DNA of 64,000 nucleotides from Stieleria mannarensis (GTDB lineage: Bacteria; Planctomycetota; Planctomycetia; Pirellulales; Pirellulaceae): contig NZ_JACEHH010000015.1 in assembly GCF_014154935.1 (NCBI RefSeq), forward strand, positions 1 to 64,000. The letters run 5' to 3'. Below, in pieces: positions 41,352-50,449 of this stretch (position 1 is the stretch's first letter; every line of letters starts with the position of its first letter). The notes beneath the pieces were generated by a model. That model worked only from the letters and a program-made list of their open reading frames with translations. It did not search any database and was not told where the DNA came from. A program made the position numbers and the translations under genes.

Positions 41352-42373
41352 TCGCGTCCTGGAACGATTTGATCGGGAACCGCCATCTGGAATCCTGGTT
41401 CGGCAACTCGATCCGACAACAACGCTTCGGCGGCAGCTTTCTGTTGGTCGGCCCGCCGGGCATCGGCAAACGCAGTGTCGCCACGCTGCTGGCCCGCACG
41501 CTGCTGTGCAACCGCAACCCGCCCGAGTCGATGCAGCCCTGCGGCGTCTGTGAAGCCTGTGTGCAGGTCAACGCCGAAACACACCCCGATCTGATTCGTG
41601 TTCGCAAACCGAACGACAAGACGGTGATCCCCGTCGACCTGTTGATCGGCCGCCCGGAAGTGCGGATGCAAGAAGGGTTCTGTCGCGACGTCCGCTTGAG
41701 CCCCTATTGCGGTCGCCGCAAGGTGGCGATTCTCGAGGACGCCGATTTTCTGAACGAAGAAGGTGCCAACTGCCTGCTCAAAACGCTTGAGGAACCGCCC
41801 TCGGATGCCGTCATCATCTTGGTCGGGACCAGCGAACAAAAACAATTGCCGACCATCCGGTCTCGCTGCCAGGTGATCCGCTTCGCACCACTGAGTGATG
41901 AGGACGCCGTGCGATTGATCAGCCAGGTTCATCAGGTCCAGGCCGACGCGGCGGAGATCTCGCGAGCGGTCGACATCGCCGCGGGAGACATCCCGGCGGC
42001 GCTGCGGTTGCTCGGTGGCGATTCCAGCCGCTTTCGCGAGGCCTTCATCGGTGCGCTCTCCGGTCCCTTTCCCGATCCGATCGCCATCCGACGGATTGTC
42101 ACGACGCGGGTGGACGAAGCCGGAAAGGACGCCCCGAAAAAACGCGCCGTGCTTCGCGACGTTTTTTCCATGGCCGTCGGGCACTACCGCAAAGCGATGC
42201 GTGACGAAGCCTTTGCCGCCTCGCCGCGACCGACCACGCTGGCGCGACTCGACCGCAGCATTCGCGCACTCCGCGAGCTGGACCGTATGGCCAACGTCTC
42301 GACCTTGATCGATTGCTTCGCCGCCGACATCGCCTCAGGCCAAACCGGTGACCGGGGTGAAATCGGTTCCTGA
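41348..42373 (+). CDS. holB: DNA polymerase III delta-prime subunit-like protein
   Basis: 341 residues from the ATG at 41348 overlapping the rpiB stop (ATGA). Upstream in-frame sequence is only the out-of-phase reading of the 18-bp repeat. AAA+ clamp-loader features are clear: DLIGNRHLESWF, Walker A GPPGIGKRS, a zinc knuckle with CGVCEAC, Walker B-like VAILEDADFL, LLKTLEEPPSDAVIIL and the sensor/SRC-type TIRSRCQ. Delta-prime is the rigid stator of the clamp loader that loads the beta clamp at the replication fork. The C-terminus is followed by an overlapping DUF3750-like gene. Confidence 0.9.
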   Translation: MIASWNDLIGNRHLESWFGNSIRQQRFGGSFLLVGPPGIGKRSVATLLARTLLCNRNPPESMQPCGVCEACVQVNAETHPDLIRVRKPNDKTVIPVDLLIGRPEVRMQEGFCRDVRLSPYCGRRKVAILEDADFLNEEGANCLLKTLEEPPSDAVIILVGTSEQKQLPTIRSRCQVIRFAPLSDEDAVRLISQVHQVQADAAEISRAVDIAAGDIPAALRLLGGDSSRFREAFIGALSGPFPDPIAIRRIVTTRVDEAGKDAPKKRAVLRDVFSMAVGHYRKAMRDEAFAASPRPTTLARLDRSIRALRELDRMANVSTLIDCFAADIASGQTGDRGEIGS

Positions 42374-42815
42374 ATCGCCAACGCCGCCGTCGGTCACCGT
42401 GGAGCTTTGGGCGGCCCGCTTGCCCGGCCCCTTTCGTTTTGCCGAACACTGTTGGCTGCTAGTCCGTCGTGGCGACGACGTCGACCGCTGGGAGGTCTGG
42501 CAGGACGCGGACTGTGGCGGGGAAAGCTGGGGGCACGTGCATCGCAACCTGTTGGCCCCGACGGCCGGTATCCGAAACCACCCCGCGTATTGGCTGCACC
42601 AGTGGCACGGCCAGCCGGCCGATCATCTGGCCCGCCGCATCGAAGACGCACCGAACTCGTATCCCTGGTGCGGGCTTTACCGTTACGTCCCCGGCCCCAA
42701 CAGCAACACCTTCGTCCAGTGGTGCCTGGAAGACCGCTATCGATTGTCCTGGAGAAGCGTCGGAGCCGGCTACGCACGACGTGCCGCGGGGCGGGCGGAA
42801 GTGGTCAAAAAATAG
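42348..42815 (+). CDS. DUF3750-family protein
   Basis: 155 residues from the GTG at 42348 (another GTG at 42357), overlapping the end of holB. The sequence VELWAARLPGPFRFAEHCWLLVRRGDDVDRWEVWQ, then WGHVHRNLL and NSYPWCGLYRYVPGPNSNTFVQWCLE, matches the DUF3750 pattern as I remember it; the PNSNTFVQW string is distinctive and recalls NlpC-like or DUF4105-like folds with conserved His, Cys and Asn. No signal peptide is obvious. Function unknown. It is probably the last gene of the tsaC-rpiB-holB operon. Confidence 0.72.
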   Translation: MTGVKSVPESPTPPSVTVELWAARLPGPFRFAEHCWLLVRRGDDVDRWEVWQDADCGGESWGHVHRNLLAPTAGIRNHPAYWLHQWHGQPADHLARRIEDAPNSYPWCGLYRYVPGPNSNTFVQWCLEDRYRLSWRSVGAGYARRAAGRAEVVKK

Positions 42816-42951
42816 GTTGGTCAAAAATGGTGCGGCGTCTGTATCATGTCCCTGCATGAGCAGGTCTTTCTATTGGCGCGGCGATATTTGAAATGCCGCG
42901 AAACCAGATGCTCCGGTAGGTGCAAGCATACATGACTACACGATCACGCTT

Positions 42952-44100
42952 ATGAACTCGACCACAGATCTCATCGTCGCAAATTTAGACTCCTTTGACG
43001 CGATACTTGCTGACGTTTCCAATGCGATGAAGTTGGATGTCACGCCGCAGGGAAACGTTAACATCGACGACGTCGTCTCGATCGTCGCGATTCATCGAGA
43101 TCTTCTCGACGATCGCTCGGCCTGGTGGAAAACTCGACGCGAGGTCTACGCCCGCTTTGCATCTCACGAAGTGATCTCGACACGGACGCTTGCCGCGATC
43201 CCGGATGCAGTACGTGACGAAATCGCGGCCCTGGCAAATCGGGATCTCGAATCGATCGCTTCTCGTTGGGCCGAACTCGGTGATTCGACACCCGCGGACG
43301 CTGATGCCGCGTTTCTCGCACTGCAACGGCTCGTCCACGTTTGTATGCAAGCAAAAGAATCCGAACTCAGTGTCTTGCTGCGGACGAACCATCCACCAAA
43401 TGATTTCGAGACCGCGTTCTACAACACAGCCGGCAAGCAGCTTCAGAACTTCAAGAAGGCGTTCGATTCATGGGATGAATCGAAGCGGTACGAGGCACAC
43501 CAACGGTACAACTATTACCTGAAACAGGGGGACGTGGATTGCCTGAATCAAGTCCTGAGAGATTTCAGTCGACCGAAGACGTCTCGGCTGAATCTAAAGA
43601 CGGACCAACGCAAGATTCGCAAGTACATTACCAAGCGGGTGAAGAGCTACGCCAAGTCGCCATCGCCTGCACTGGGTGATCCAGGCGACCCGATCGGGAG
43701 GATTTCGCTCGAATTTGATCTCGAGTACGAAGGGTTCGTCGACCTGGTCTTTGATACTCGCCCCGATGCTGCGGAGGCAGATGAGTTTGTTGAGGACACG
43801 GGGGATCGTCTCGACCTGTTTCACTGGTACGAAGGCACAGAGCGATTTGCCGGCGACAACCTTCCGTTAACGATCACGTTGCTGGACGGAAGCAAGGTCG
43901 TCATTGGATCCGATTCGGATGGCGAAGCCTATGATAAACACATCGGATCGATGCTCCGCGAAACGTTGATTGAACTCCGCCATGAGGGGGCCTTTTCAAA
44001 ACTCCCGATCGCCGATCCCTGTGTTTTCACTGTCGGAGGCGTTCACACCAACTACTCCTGGAAGTCCGAGACGCGGAGTCCAACGAACGACAGCCCGTGA
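42952..44100 (+). CDS. Hypothetical protein, 382 aa (orphan)
   Basis: No family recognised and no signal peptide or membrane helix. The first ~160 residues look helical (VSIVAIHRDLLDDRSAWWKTRREVYARF). A Lys/Arg/Tyr-rich middle (QRKIRKYITKRVKSYAKS, ~225-245) is followed by an acidic, beta-rich end (GRISLEFDLEYEGFVDLVFD). The GC content and codon choice look slightly more relaxed than in the neighbouring operon. It is likely a real cytoplasmic protein, possibly part of the accessory gene pool. Confidence 0.6.
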   Translation: MNSTTDLIVANLDSFDAILADVSNAMKLDVTPQGNVNIDDVVSIVAIHRDLLDDRSAWWKTRREVYARFASHEVISTRTLAAIPDAVRDEIAALANRDLESIASRWAELGDSTPADADAAFLALQRLVHVCMQAKESELSVLLRTNHPPNDFETAFYNTAGKQLQNFKKAFDSWDESKRYEAHQRYNYYLKQGDVDCLNQVLRDFSRPKTSRLNLKTDQRKIRKYITKRVKSYAKSPSPALGDPGDPIGRISLEFDLEYEGFVDLVFDTRPDAAEADEFVEDTGDRLDLFHWYEGTERFAGDNLPLTITLLDGSKVVIGSDSDGEAYDKHIGSMLRETLIELRHEGAFSKLPIADPCVFTVGGVHTNYSWKSETRSPTNDSP

Positions 44101-44238
44101 AGAGCAACGTAGCTGCAGCGAGCAGGTCCGGATGCCGGCGCGAACCGGTTGATCAATGGAAACTCAGCCGTTTAGCATTGGCCGACCCGCCCCAACCCAA
44201 GTTAATCGATGCTCAACGTAGCGGTCTCGGACTAGCAG

Positions 44239-44374
44239 CTAGGCTTTGTCGCTAAACCCGTAGCGGAAGCCGCCGAGGCTTTCGACTCGCATCAGTCCAC
44301 ACGGAAAAAGCCGAAATTCTTGGCGAATTCCGCTACCACCTACGACCCTTGCCGGGTGGAGGGACAAAGCCTAG
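44239..44374. repeat. 136-bp palindromic element with 12-bp terminal inverted repeats
   Basis: Perfect ends CTAGGCTTTGTC (44239-44250) and GACAAAGCCTAG (44363-44374). Inside, GTAGCGGAAGCCGCCGAGGC (from about 44270) is mirrored by the GGCGAATTCCGCTACC arm (ending near 44337). It overlaps the 3' end of the minus-strand gene 44340-44750. No target duplication is obvious. Confidence 0.7.
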
Positions 44375-44750
44375 GAACCAACGGTTCTCGATGTGTCATC
44401 GGTGAGTACCACTGGAAAATCGATCCGATGACGTGAGGACGCCCCCGATCGGTCCACAGAAACACGTTCCCATAGATTTCTCCGGCGACCGGGTTGGACC
44501 AATTCAGGATTGACGAGGGGTGCAAATCGAGTTTCCGCGGCGGTGTACCAGCGACTTCGAATTCGTATTGGCGTGCCGCCTGGGTCGAGATCCGCAGGGT
44601 CTGATGAACGCGATCACCGGTCGCCGACGAGTCTTCTTGGGGCGTTTCGGCCATCGCGCCATGCCCGCAACTGAACACCAACACGGCCAGCACAAGCCCC
44701 GACCACACGGATTCTGTTTTTGAGAATCGTTGCCGGCAAGATGAAATCAT
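44340..44750 (-). pseudogene. C-terminally truncated secreted planctomycete protein
   Basis: 136 residues. A signal peptide (LVLAVLVFSCGHGAMA) is followed by a fragment of a family I recall from planctomycetes: ILNWSNPVAGEIYGNVFLWT, DRGRPHVIGSIFQWYSPMTH. Relatives continue with a conserved His-rich HEFHSL segment and some 150 more residues. Here the sequence breaks off after PMTH and the last ~12 codons are read from the 136-bp palindromic element, so the gene appears to have been cut by that element or by an associated deletion. Confidence 0.6.
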
Positions 44751-45052
44751 GTCGAGGCTCTGGTGGTTATGAAGAATCGTGCCGCTAATACATCGGTCGC
44801 GTTCGGTCCAACGTAACCGCCCGCGCCCCCCCTTGCAAAGACAGGGCGTCTAAATTGCCCCGCAGCCGCGCGCAGCCATACAACGCAACAGCCTTCGGAG
44901 CCACCCGATGAAATCCCCTTTGCGGTCTTGTCGCAGTGTTTAGCTTGCGTGTCGCGCTGCGGAATGAAAAACTCCGCCAGCACCAGGCATCGTTGGAGGC
45001 TCTCGACGACCAAGTCGCCGGGCTGGATGCACCGATGCAGCGTCACGGCACG
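44751..45052. other. Intergenic region, 302 bp, nothing recognised
   Basis: No gene, clear repeat or RNA was recognised between the truncated secreted gene and the 3' end of the metzincin-like gene. Confidence 0.4.
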
Positions 45053-46210
45053 TCAGCGACCAAACGAATACGGAACCAGAGTTGCACTCTCAATCCCGCG
45101 TTTCCGGCCATCTCCGGTGAAGGCTCCGTTGGCGTACACGGCAAGGATTTTCAATTGTCCCTTGCGTCCCGGTGTCGGAATCGACAGAGAAAACCGAGAC
45201 TGGGGGTCGACCTGGGCGACAAATCCCTTGACCCAATAGCCTCCGATCTTGTCGTCGCGATCATCGATCACCACGATGCGATGAATCGGGAAATCGGACT
45301 CCAGTTTCCCGTCAACGACAATCGTGTGCGTCTTGCGGTCATAGTCTGCGGTGAGCCGTTGAAATTCGGTTCGGGGAAGTTTGCTTCGCGACGCCGGATT
45401 GCCGGTAAACACCGGGTGTGTGGAAAGGATCGCGGCACCGGCTTCGGACAGGTACGCCTTCGTTCGATCGGGCATTTTGTGATAGCGATAGATCCGGTTG
45501 ACCGGTCCCATCAGGGTGTTGCCCTTGCCCAGTTCCACCTTCGGCCCGATGTGCGGCAAGCCGAGCGCATGGCCGAATTCGTGAATGCAACCCTTAAGCG
45601 TCAGTTTGTCGTTGAGCGGCGTGACCATCTCGCTGCGCGGTGAAATCGTCCCCGGCAAATTGGTGTAATTCAGAACCGCCCAGCCGCCGTCTTTGGAATT
45701 GCCCGACCCGCGATAGTTGTCGTGCTTGGCCGGCGGATCACCGACGTAGACGAAGATCCAATACAGGTTGCCGGCGATTTTGACGCCGTGTTCACTCCTC
45801 AGCTTGTCGTATACCTGCCGACTGATCCACTGTTTCTTATAGGCCCCGCCGGCGGCCGGCAAATCGCCTCTGACGTGAATCACCGAGATCTTCCCATCGT
45901 CGCCCCGATTGAAGATCTCTTTCCGGGCCGGTGTGTATCCCCAATCGGTCAGACCGGCATGAAAGAATTGCTCGGCGTAACGACCGAATTGGTCTAGCCG
46001 TTTGCGAAAGTCCGATCGCGGCGGTTGAATATCACTCGGGGTGAACAGGACGATCTGTGCCTGGGGAACCGAGTGATTCTGTGCGACGACGTTGGCCGCA
46101 CCGAGTGCCGTGATGAACCCAGTGAGGCAAAGCGCTGGAATCCACCGTGCGTTGTGGTTGTTGTGGTTCCTGCACGACCGGCGCGGTAGGAATCGGATCG
46201 GAGTTGTCAT
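45053..46210 (-). CDS. Secreted metzincin-like zinc metalloprotease
   Basis: 385 residues. After an N-terminal basic stretch and hydrophobic segment (WIPALCLTGFITALGAANVVAQ) comes a catalytic domain with GCIHEFGHALGLPH, the HExxHxxGxxH zinc signature (~208-221), about 20 residues before a plausible Met-turn (GNTLMGPVNRIY). The C-terminal ~110 residues look beta-rich (VDGKLESDFPIHRIVVIDD, GGYWVKGFVAQV). Metzincins are exported endopeptidases. Substrate unknown. It is divergent from no gene; the RRM gene lies upstream on the same strand. Confidence 0.8.
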   Translation of the reverse strand: MTTPIRFLPRRSCRNHNNHNARWIPALCLTGFITALGAANVVAQNHSVPQAQIVLFTPSDIQPPRSDFRKRLDQFGRYAEQFFHAGLTDWGYTPARKEIFNRGDDGKISVIHVRGDLPAAGGAYKKQWISRQVYDKLRSEHGVKIAGNLYWIFVYVGDPPAKHDNYRGSGNSKDGGWAVLNYTNLPGTISPRSEMVTPLNDKLTLKGCIHEFGHALGLPHIGPKVELGKGNTLMGPVNRIYRYHKMPDRTKAYLSEAGAAILSTHPVFTGNPASRSKLPRTEFQRLTADYDRKTHTIVVDGKLESDFPIHRIVVIDDRDDKIGGYWVKGFVAQVDPQSRFSLSIPTPGRKGQLKILAVYANGAFTGDGRKRGIESATLVPYSFGR

Positions 46211-46314
46211 CGCGAACGATCGAACGAGTGCGAAAGGGTCTCTTGTGGGAGACCGATTCTAACAAACGTGATCGACGGGCGACGACAACTCGATCCTCAA
46301 TCCGACAGTGGCCG

Positions 46315-46578
46315 TTACCAGCGGTTGCTACGCTCTTCGCGCGGCTTGGCCTCGTTGACGGTCACGTCACGTCCGCAGATCGATTTTTGATCGATCCCGC
46401 TGATCGCTTCCAAGCCGGCTTCGCGGGTTCTCATTTCGACAAACCCGAATCCGCGTGATCGGCCGGTATCGCGGTCTTTGATCACATTGACCGACTTGAC
46501 GTCGCCGTACTCGCCGAAGGCTGCTTCGACATCGTTTTCGGTTGCGTCAAAACTGAGGTTTCCAACGTAAATGTTCAT
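46315..46578 (-). CDS. RRM-type RNA-binding protein
   Basis: 87 residues, a single RNA recognition motif: RNP2 IYVGNLSF at the N-terminus and RNP1 RGFGFVEM in the middle, with basic residues before RNP1. AGGAG lies seven bases before the ATG. Small bacterial RRM proteins of this type (cyanobacteria, planctomycetes) are often cold- or stress-induced RNA chaperones. The 5' region is long and may carry regulatory structure. Confidence 0.92.
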   Translation of the reverse strand: MNIYVGNLSFDATENDVEAAFGEYGDVKSVNVIKDRDTGRSRGFGFVEMRTREAGLEAISGIDQKSICGRDVTVNEAKPREERSNRW

Positions 46579-47053
46579 ACTCGAACTCCTATTGAAGGTG
46601 ATTCCGTGGTGACGGAAACAGGACAGGAGTCAAAAGAGAGGTTCGCGATCGATGGATCGCCAACGCAGGAGGGTGCGGTGCACCAAATATTTCCAGCCGC
46701 GAGCGCCAGAAGAATCGAAACGATCAATCACAGAGAACTTTTAAAAAGCCCAGCCCGGAACGAAAATCCAACTCATCCGTAACAACAACTATCCGAAACT
46801 ACTTTTCCAAAGCTCTCTCAATCGTCCTTCGTCGTGGAGGGGAAAGAGGTGCATCAACGCACGTCGGCCTTCGCCATGAATCACGACACTCAACACTATA
46901 GCGGTCTATCGGCCGTTTGCGGTCGTGAATCTACCGGTAATGTTAAAATGGCTGGTGCATGTCGTCGCAACAGCTGTCACAGGCGTGATTTGGGGTATCC
47001 TAATGCGTGTGTAATTTCTTGCGGATTGACCGTGCACTGGAGGAAAACGTTGA
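46579..47053. other. Divergent intergenic region of RRM and gluzincin genes
   Basis: 475 bases, relatively AT-rich by eye, between the minus-strand RRM gene and a plus-strand metallopeptidase. A small GCGATC/GATCGC hairpin lies near 46645-46660 in the RRM leader. No gene was seen. Confidence 0.4.
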
Positions 47054-48535
47054 ATGTTCCTACCGTTTTCGCCATTCTTCTCGACGATGCATCGAATCCT
47101 CGTTCCCGCGACGTTCGTGGCAGCAACGCTGGTGGTACATTCGGCGAGCGCCAGCAGTCCCCGCCTCGACACACTGCTGCAATCCTTCCACGAGTACTCC
47201 GGCGCCCAGTTGGTCTTCCACCGCGACGACCTCCCGCCCGGGCGATATCACGACGTCCTAAAACCCCTCGACGACTCAGAAAAAGCACGCGCGGCGGCGA
47301 TCTGCGTTCGCGAGGCAAAGCTGTATCCGCCGAACTATTTTCGCGAAGTCGGACTGGAAACCGTCGGAGTCTTCGCGGCTTGTGCGTCCAAGCAAACCAG
47401 CGACCCGGGCCGTCCGTACGACAAACAACTCCAGGGTTACCGGTACTTCGGCGTCTACAACGGTTCGAGCGCCATTGCCGCGGCGTTCTACAGCGAGGGG
47501 CAATTAGAACTGACGTTTCACCACGAGATTTTTCACCATGTCGACGCGACCGTCGATGGCGAAACGGCAACGTGGCAATTGTCTAGCGATGACGCGTTCT
47601 ACCGAGCGGCGATCTCCGGTCGCCGCCCGTACACGGCATCGCCGATCGCCAGTGCCGACTTGGATGCACTGCGCCGACGGTGCTTCGGGCTAACTCTCAA
47701 AGACACGGTCAGCGACTACGCCGCCAAGAACCCGCGTGAAGACCAAGCAGAAACGGCGCGTCATTTAATGAGCATGCTGCCCGACGCATTGGTGCAGATC
47801 ATCGACCAACCCGATCTCGCCGGCAGCCAACGGATCATGCACGTGCTGCGCGAGTACGAGCAATCGGCGCCCGACGGCCCTGGGATCGACTGGTTTGTCG
47901 ACGTCGCGCTCCAGCGTGCCGATCGCACTCCATACACGGATACCGCTGAACCGTTGCTGGAACGATTGAGAACCTTTGCCGAGCGTGGGCAAAGCGGCTA
48001 TCGAGGCGTTGAGCACAACCCAAAGGGTGCCAGAGCTGCGCTGAAGGCCGTTGTGCGAATCGCCCCCGATTCGGTGACGGCAAAAGAGTCTGCGGAAATG
48101 GTTGCTCTGGCGACCGAGATCACGGACGCCTTGCTGAAACAGCGGATCCGACCTGATCAGTCAGAGCAACGGTTTGACATTTGGGGACACGAACAAGCCG
48201 ACGGTGTCAATCATACGTTGCGTCGCGACGTCGTCCGGTTTGGCAATGACGCGAAGCGATTGAATTTGATTGCCCAGATTCATCAACCTGGCCCCGATCC
48301 ATCGAGCGATCGACTGATGCGGGCACAATTGAAGAACTTGCGAATGATCGCGCGGTACTACGTGTTCATCCGCTCCGGCTGGTCGGTGACCGAGGGAACA
48401 CAAAACGTTTTTGATTCGACGCGGCAGGCGTTTCTGAAATCGCTTCCCGACGTTCCCGAAGCGATGTACACGCAATTGAAAACGAAATCGTTTGCCGAAT
48501 TGGCAACCCAGATCTCGCCTGAGGGTCGGATTTAG
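47054..48535 (+). CDS. Secreted putative zinc metallopeptidase (HEIFH)
   Basis: 493 residues. The ATG at 47054 has a GGAGG 10 bases upstream; a Met at 47087 is an alternative. A signal peptide (FVAATLVVHSASAS) is present. The signature TFHHEIFHHVDATVDG (~155-170) is an HExxH, and ~55 residues later SDYAAKNPREDQAETARHLM supplies Glu residues at the spacing of a gluzincin third ligand. The remainder is helical without other known motifs. Probably an exported peptidase acting on the cell envelope or on imported protein. Family assignment is by motif only. Confidence 0.7.
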   Translation: MFLPFSPFFSTMHRILVPATFVAATLVVHSASASSPRLDTLLQSFHEYSGAQLVFHRDDLPPGRYHDVLKPLDDSEKARAAAICVREAKLYPPNYFREVGLETVGVFAACASKQTSDPGRPYDKQLQGYRYFGVYNGSSAIAAAFYSEGQLELTFHHEIFHHVDATVDGETATWQLSSDDAFYRAAISGRRPYTASPIASADLDALRRRCFGLTLKDTVSDYAAKNPREDQAETARHLMSMLPDALVQIIDQPDLAGSQRIMHVLREYEQSAPDGPGIDWFVDVALQRADRTPYTDTAEPLLERLRTFAERGQSGYRGVEHNPKGARAALKAVVRIAPDSVTAKESAEMVALATEITDALLKQRIRPDQSEQRFDIWGHEQADGVNHTLRRDVVRFGNDAKRLNLIAQIHQPGPDPSSDRLMRAQLKNLRMIARYYVFIRSGWSVTEGTQNVFDSTRQAFLKSLPDVPEAMYTQLKTKSFAELATQISPEGRI

Positions 48536-48991
48536 ACTTGGCTGAAGACCTCTTTGGGGAGAGGGGTTGGGGGTGGGCTGGCGAAAATCAATGGAACTTG
48601 GAACGTTGGGTAGGTTCGGGGACGTTCAGCGATTCTGCTGGATCCCTCGATTGCAAATTGCAAACTGTTCATTGCAAAATTCAAATTTGCCGGGAATCGT
48701 CGCTCAAATCATTTCGCAATTTGCACTGTTCATTTTGCAATTTTCAATCGTTGCCGGTTCACCAGTTTTCGACGCCACGTACTTTTCTTCAGGCCAGTTT
48801 GGGTTTGAGGGGCCGAATGTCCGACCAGATTCCCGGCCGCTAATCCCCTCCTCCCCAGCCCGTCTCCCTCCAAAAAATGCCGGGGGGGAGAAGGGCGCCA
48901 TTGGTAGTTGCGTGGACCCCGAGACCTTTTGGTGGCTTGGATGGAAGACTCCCGACGACCCGGAAGGGCCATCGTACTGGAAGATGCGTTG
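48536..48991. other. Convergent intergenic region with AT-rich inverted repeats
   Basis: No gene seen. The main feature is the inverted repeat at about 48649-48757 described separately; the rest contains short C-rich and G-rich runs (48845-48895) that look like degenerate repeat material. Confidence 0.45.
48649..48757. repeat. AT-rich inverted repeats of TTGCAAATTGCAAA type
   Basis: CGATTGCAAATTGCAAACTG near 48649 is mirrored by a TTTTGCAATTTTCAATCG-like end near 48740, with further internal TTGCAAAAT / ATTTTGCAA copies. This contrasts sharply with the GC-rich surroundings. Similar AT-rich repeats are common between planctomycete genes. Confidence 0.5.
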
Positions 48992-50449
48992 CTAGGCTTT
49001 CTCCGCTGACGCTGCGACCTGATGCACGTAGATGTCGCGTTGGGGGAAGGGGATCGAGATCCCGGCTTCGTCGAATCGCTGTTTGACCGCGCGGGTGATG
49101 TCGGTTTTCACCTGCCACCAATCGCTGGTCTTGGCCCAGGGACGGCAGACGATGTTGACCGAGGAATCCGCCAGGGCATGGGTGACGACCACCGGGGCGG
49201 GATCGTCCAAGACCAACTCGTGTGACTTGACCACTTCCAAGATGATCTGTTCGGCTTTTTCGAAATCGTCGCCATAGCCGATGCCGAATTCCATGTCGAC
49301 GCGGCGGTTCTCGTTGGCCGTGATGTTGGTGATGACGTTGTTCCAGATCGAGTTGTTCGGCACGTGAATGGTTTGATTGTCAAAGGTCCGGAAGGTCGTC
49401 GAGATCAAATTCATCTTGTCGACCGTTCCCGTGATGCCGCCGGCGGTGACGACGTTGCCGACATCGAAGGGGCGATTGACCAGGATCATCAATCCGCTGG
49501 CGAAATTGCTGAGCGTTCCCTGCAACGCCAAACCGACGACCAGACCGGTCGCTCCGATCGCCGCCACGATCGGCGTGATGTCAATTTCCAGAGCGGTCAA
49601 CGCGACGGCGAATCCGATCACAAACACGACGTTTTTAATCGAGTTGGCGATCAATCGTTCCGCCAACTGAGACAGTTTGACTTTGCGGTCGAGCAGCCAA
49701 TTCACGCTGGTGGCGACAATCTTGGCCACCATCCAAGTGATCAACAAAATGACGAGGAATTTGATCAGATTCCATGCCCAACGCTGTCCGCCCTCTTTGG
49801 ACAACAGCCAGCCGACAAACCCCGACCACGCCGATTGGACATCGGTGGTGTCGAGTTCGATCCCCGACACCGCGGAGATGTAGCTGCGATACTCTTCGGC
49901 TTCGCCTCCTTTGCGCTCCAGTGAATCGAGGACGACTTCCAGTCGATCGCTGAGCGCCGTTCGCTCGTCTTGGAGCACGTTGACGTCGTCCAACAGCGTC
50001 TGTTTCTCCTCGGCCATTTCCTGTTCGGCGGCTTCCTGTTCGGCAGTGGCGTCGCTCGGTTCCGCCGCAGCGGTGGCGTCGTCAGTCGTTCCCGCGGCGG
50101 CCGTGGACTCCTGGTCGCTGATCACTCGTTTCACGCCCAGCCGGGCTTCGGCGATTTCTCCGCCTTTGGCCCGCAGCAGGGCAAACCAGGCATCGGCCTC
50201 ACGCTGAAGTTCCGCTTTGGTCATCGGTTTGACCATGATTTCCAGCTGATCGATCGGAATTTGCGGATCGCTGATCTTGACCGCGGGCTCGGCCGGAGCG
50301 GCGGATGGATCGCCGTCCGTTTGGGCACACAGCGGTAGCGGGCAAAAAACGAGAAACGTGACGGCCGGCAGAATTATTCTTGAAAAAATCATCAGCGGGA
50401 TTGCATCGGGTGTCAAAGGCATCCGGTTCGGACAGGTGAACGCCTTCAT
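48992..50449 (-). CDS. MscS-family mechanosensitive channel
   Basis: Up to 485 residues; Met codons at 50449, 50422 and 50392 are all possible, the last two placing the signal (IILPAVTFLVFCPLPLCAQ) at the N-terminus. A coiled-coil periplasmic region (~70-200) precedes three membrane helices, the pore helix with GATGLVVGLALQGTLSNFASGLMI, then the beta domain (RPFDVGNVVTAGGITGTVDKMNLISTTFRTFDNQTIHVPNNSIW) and C-terminal alpha/beta domain. It gates in response to membrane tension and protects against osmotic down-shock. The extra periplasmic domain resembles YbdG/MscM-type larger channels. Convergent with the gluzincin gene. Confidence 0.93.
   Translation of the reverse strand: MKAFTCPNRMPLTPDAIPLMIFSRIILPAVTFLVFCPLPLCAQTDGDPSAAPAEPAVKISDPQIPIDQLEIMVKPMTKAELQREADAWFALLRAKGGEIAEARLGVKRVISDQESTAAAGTTDDATAAAEPSDATAEQEAAEQEMAEEKQTLLDDVNVLQDERTALSDRLEVVLDSLERKGGEAEEYRSYISAVSGIELDTTDVQSAWSGFVGWLLSKEGGQRWAWNLIKFLVILLITWMVAKIVATSVNWLLDRKVKLSQLAERLIANSIKNVVFVIGFAVALTALEIDITPIVAAIGATGLVVGLALQGTLSNFASGLMILVNRPFDVGNVVTAGGITGTVDKMNLISTTFRTFDNQTIHVPNNSIWNNVITNITANENRRVDMEFGIGYGDDFEKAEQIILEVVKSHELVLDDPAPVVVTHALADSSVNIVCRPWAKTSDWWQVKTDITRAVKQRFDEAGISIPFPQRDIYVHQVAASAEKA

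Noticed and set aside
46834-47586. A 250-codon plus-strand frame overlapping the gluzincin-like start
   Set aside because: Arg/Pro/Ser-rich and without a ribosome binding site; the 47054 frame has GGAGG, a signal peptide and HEIFH.
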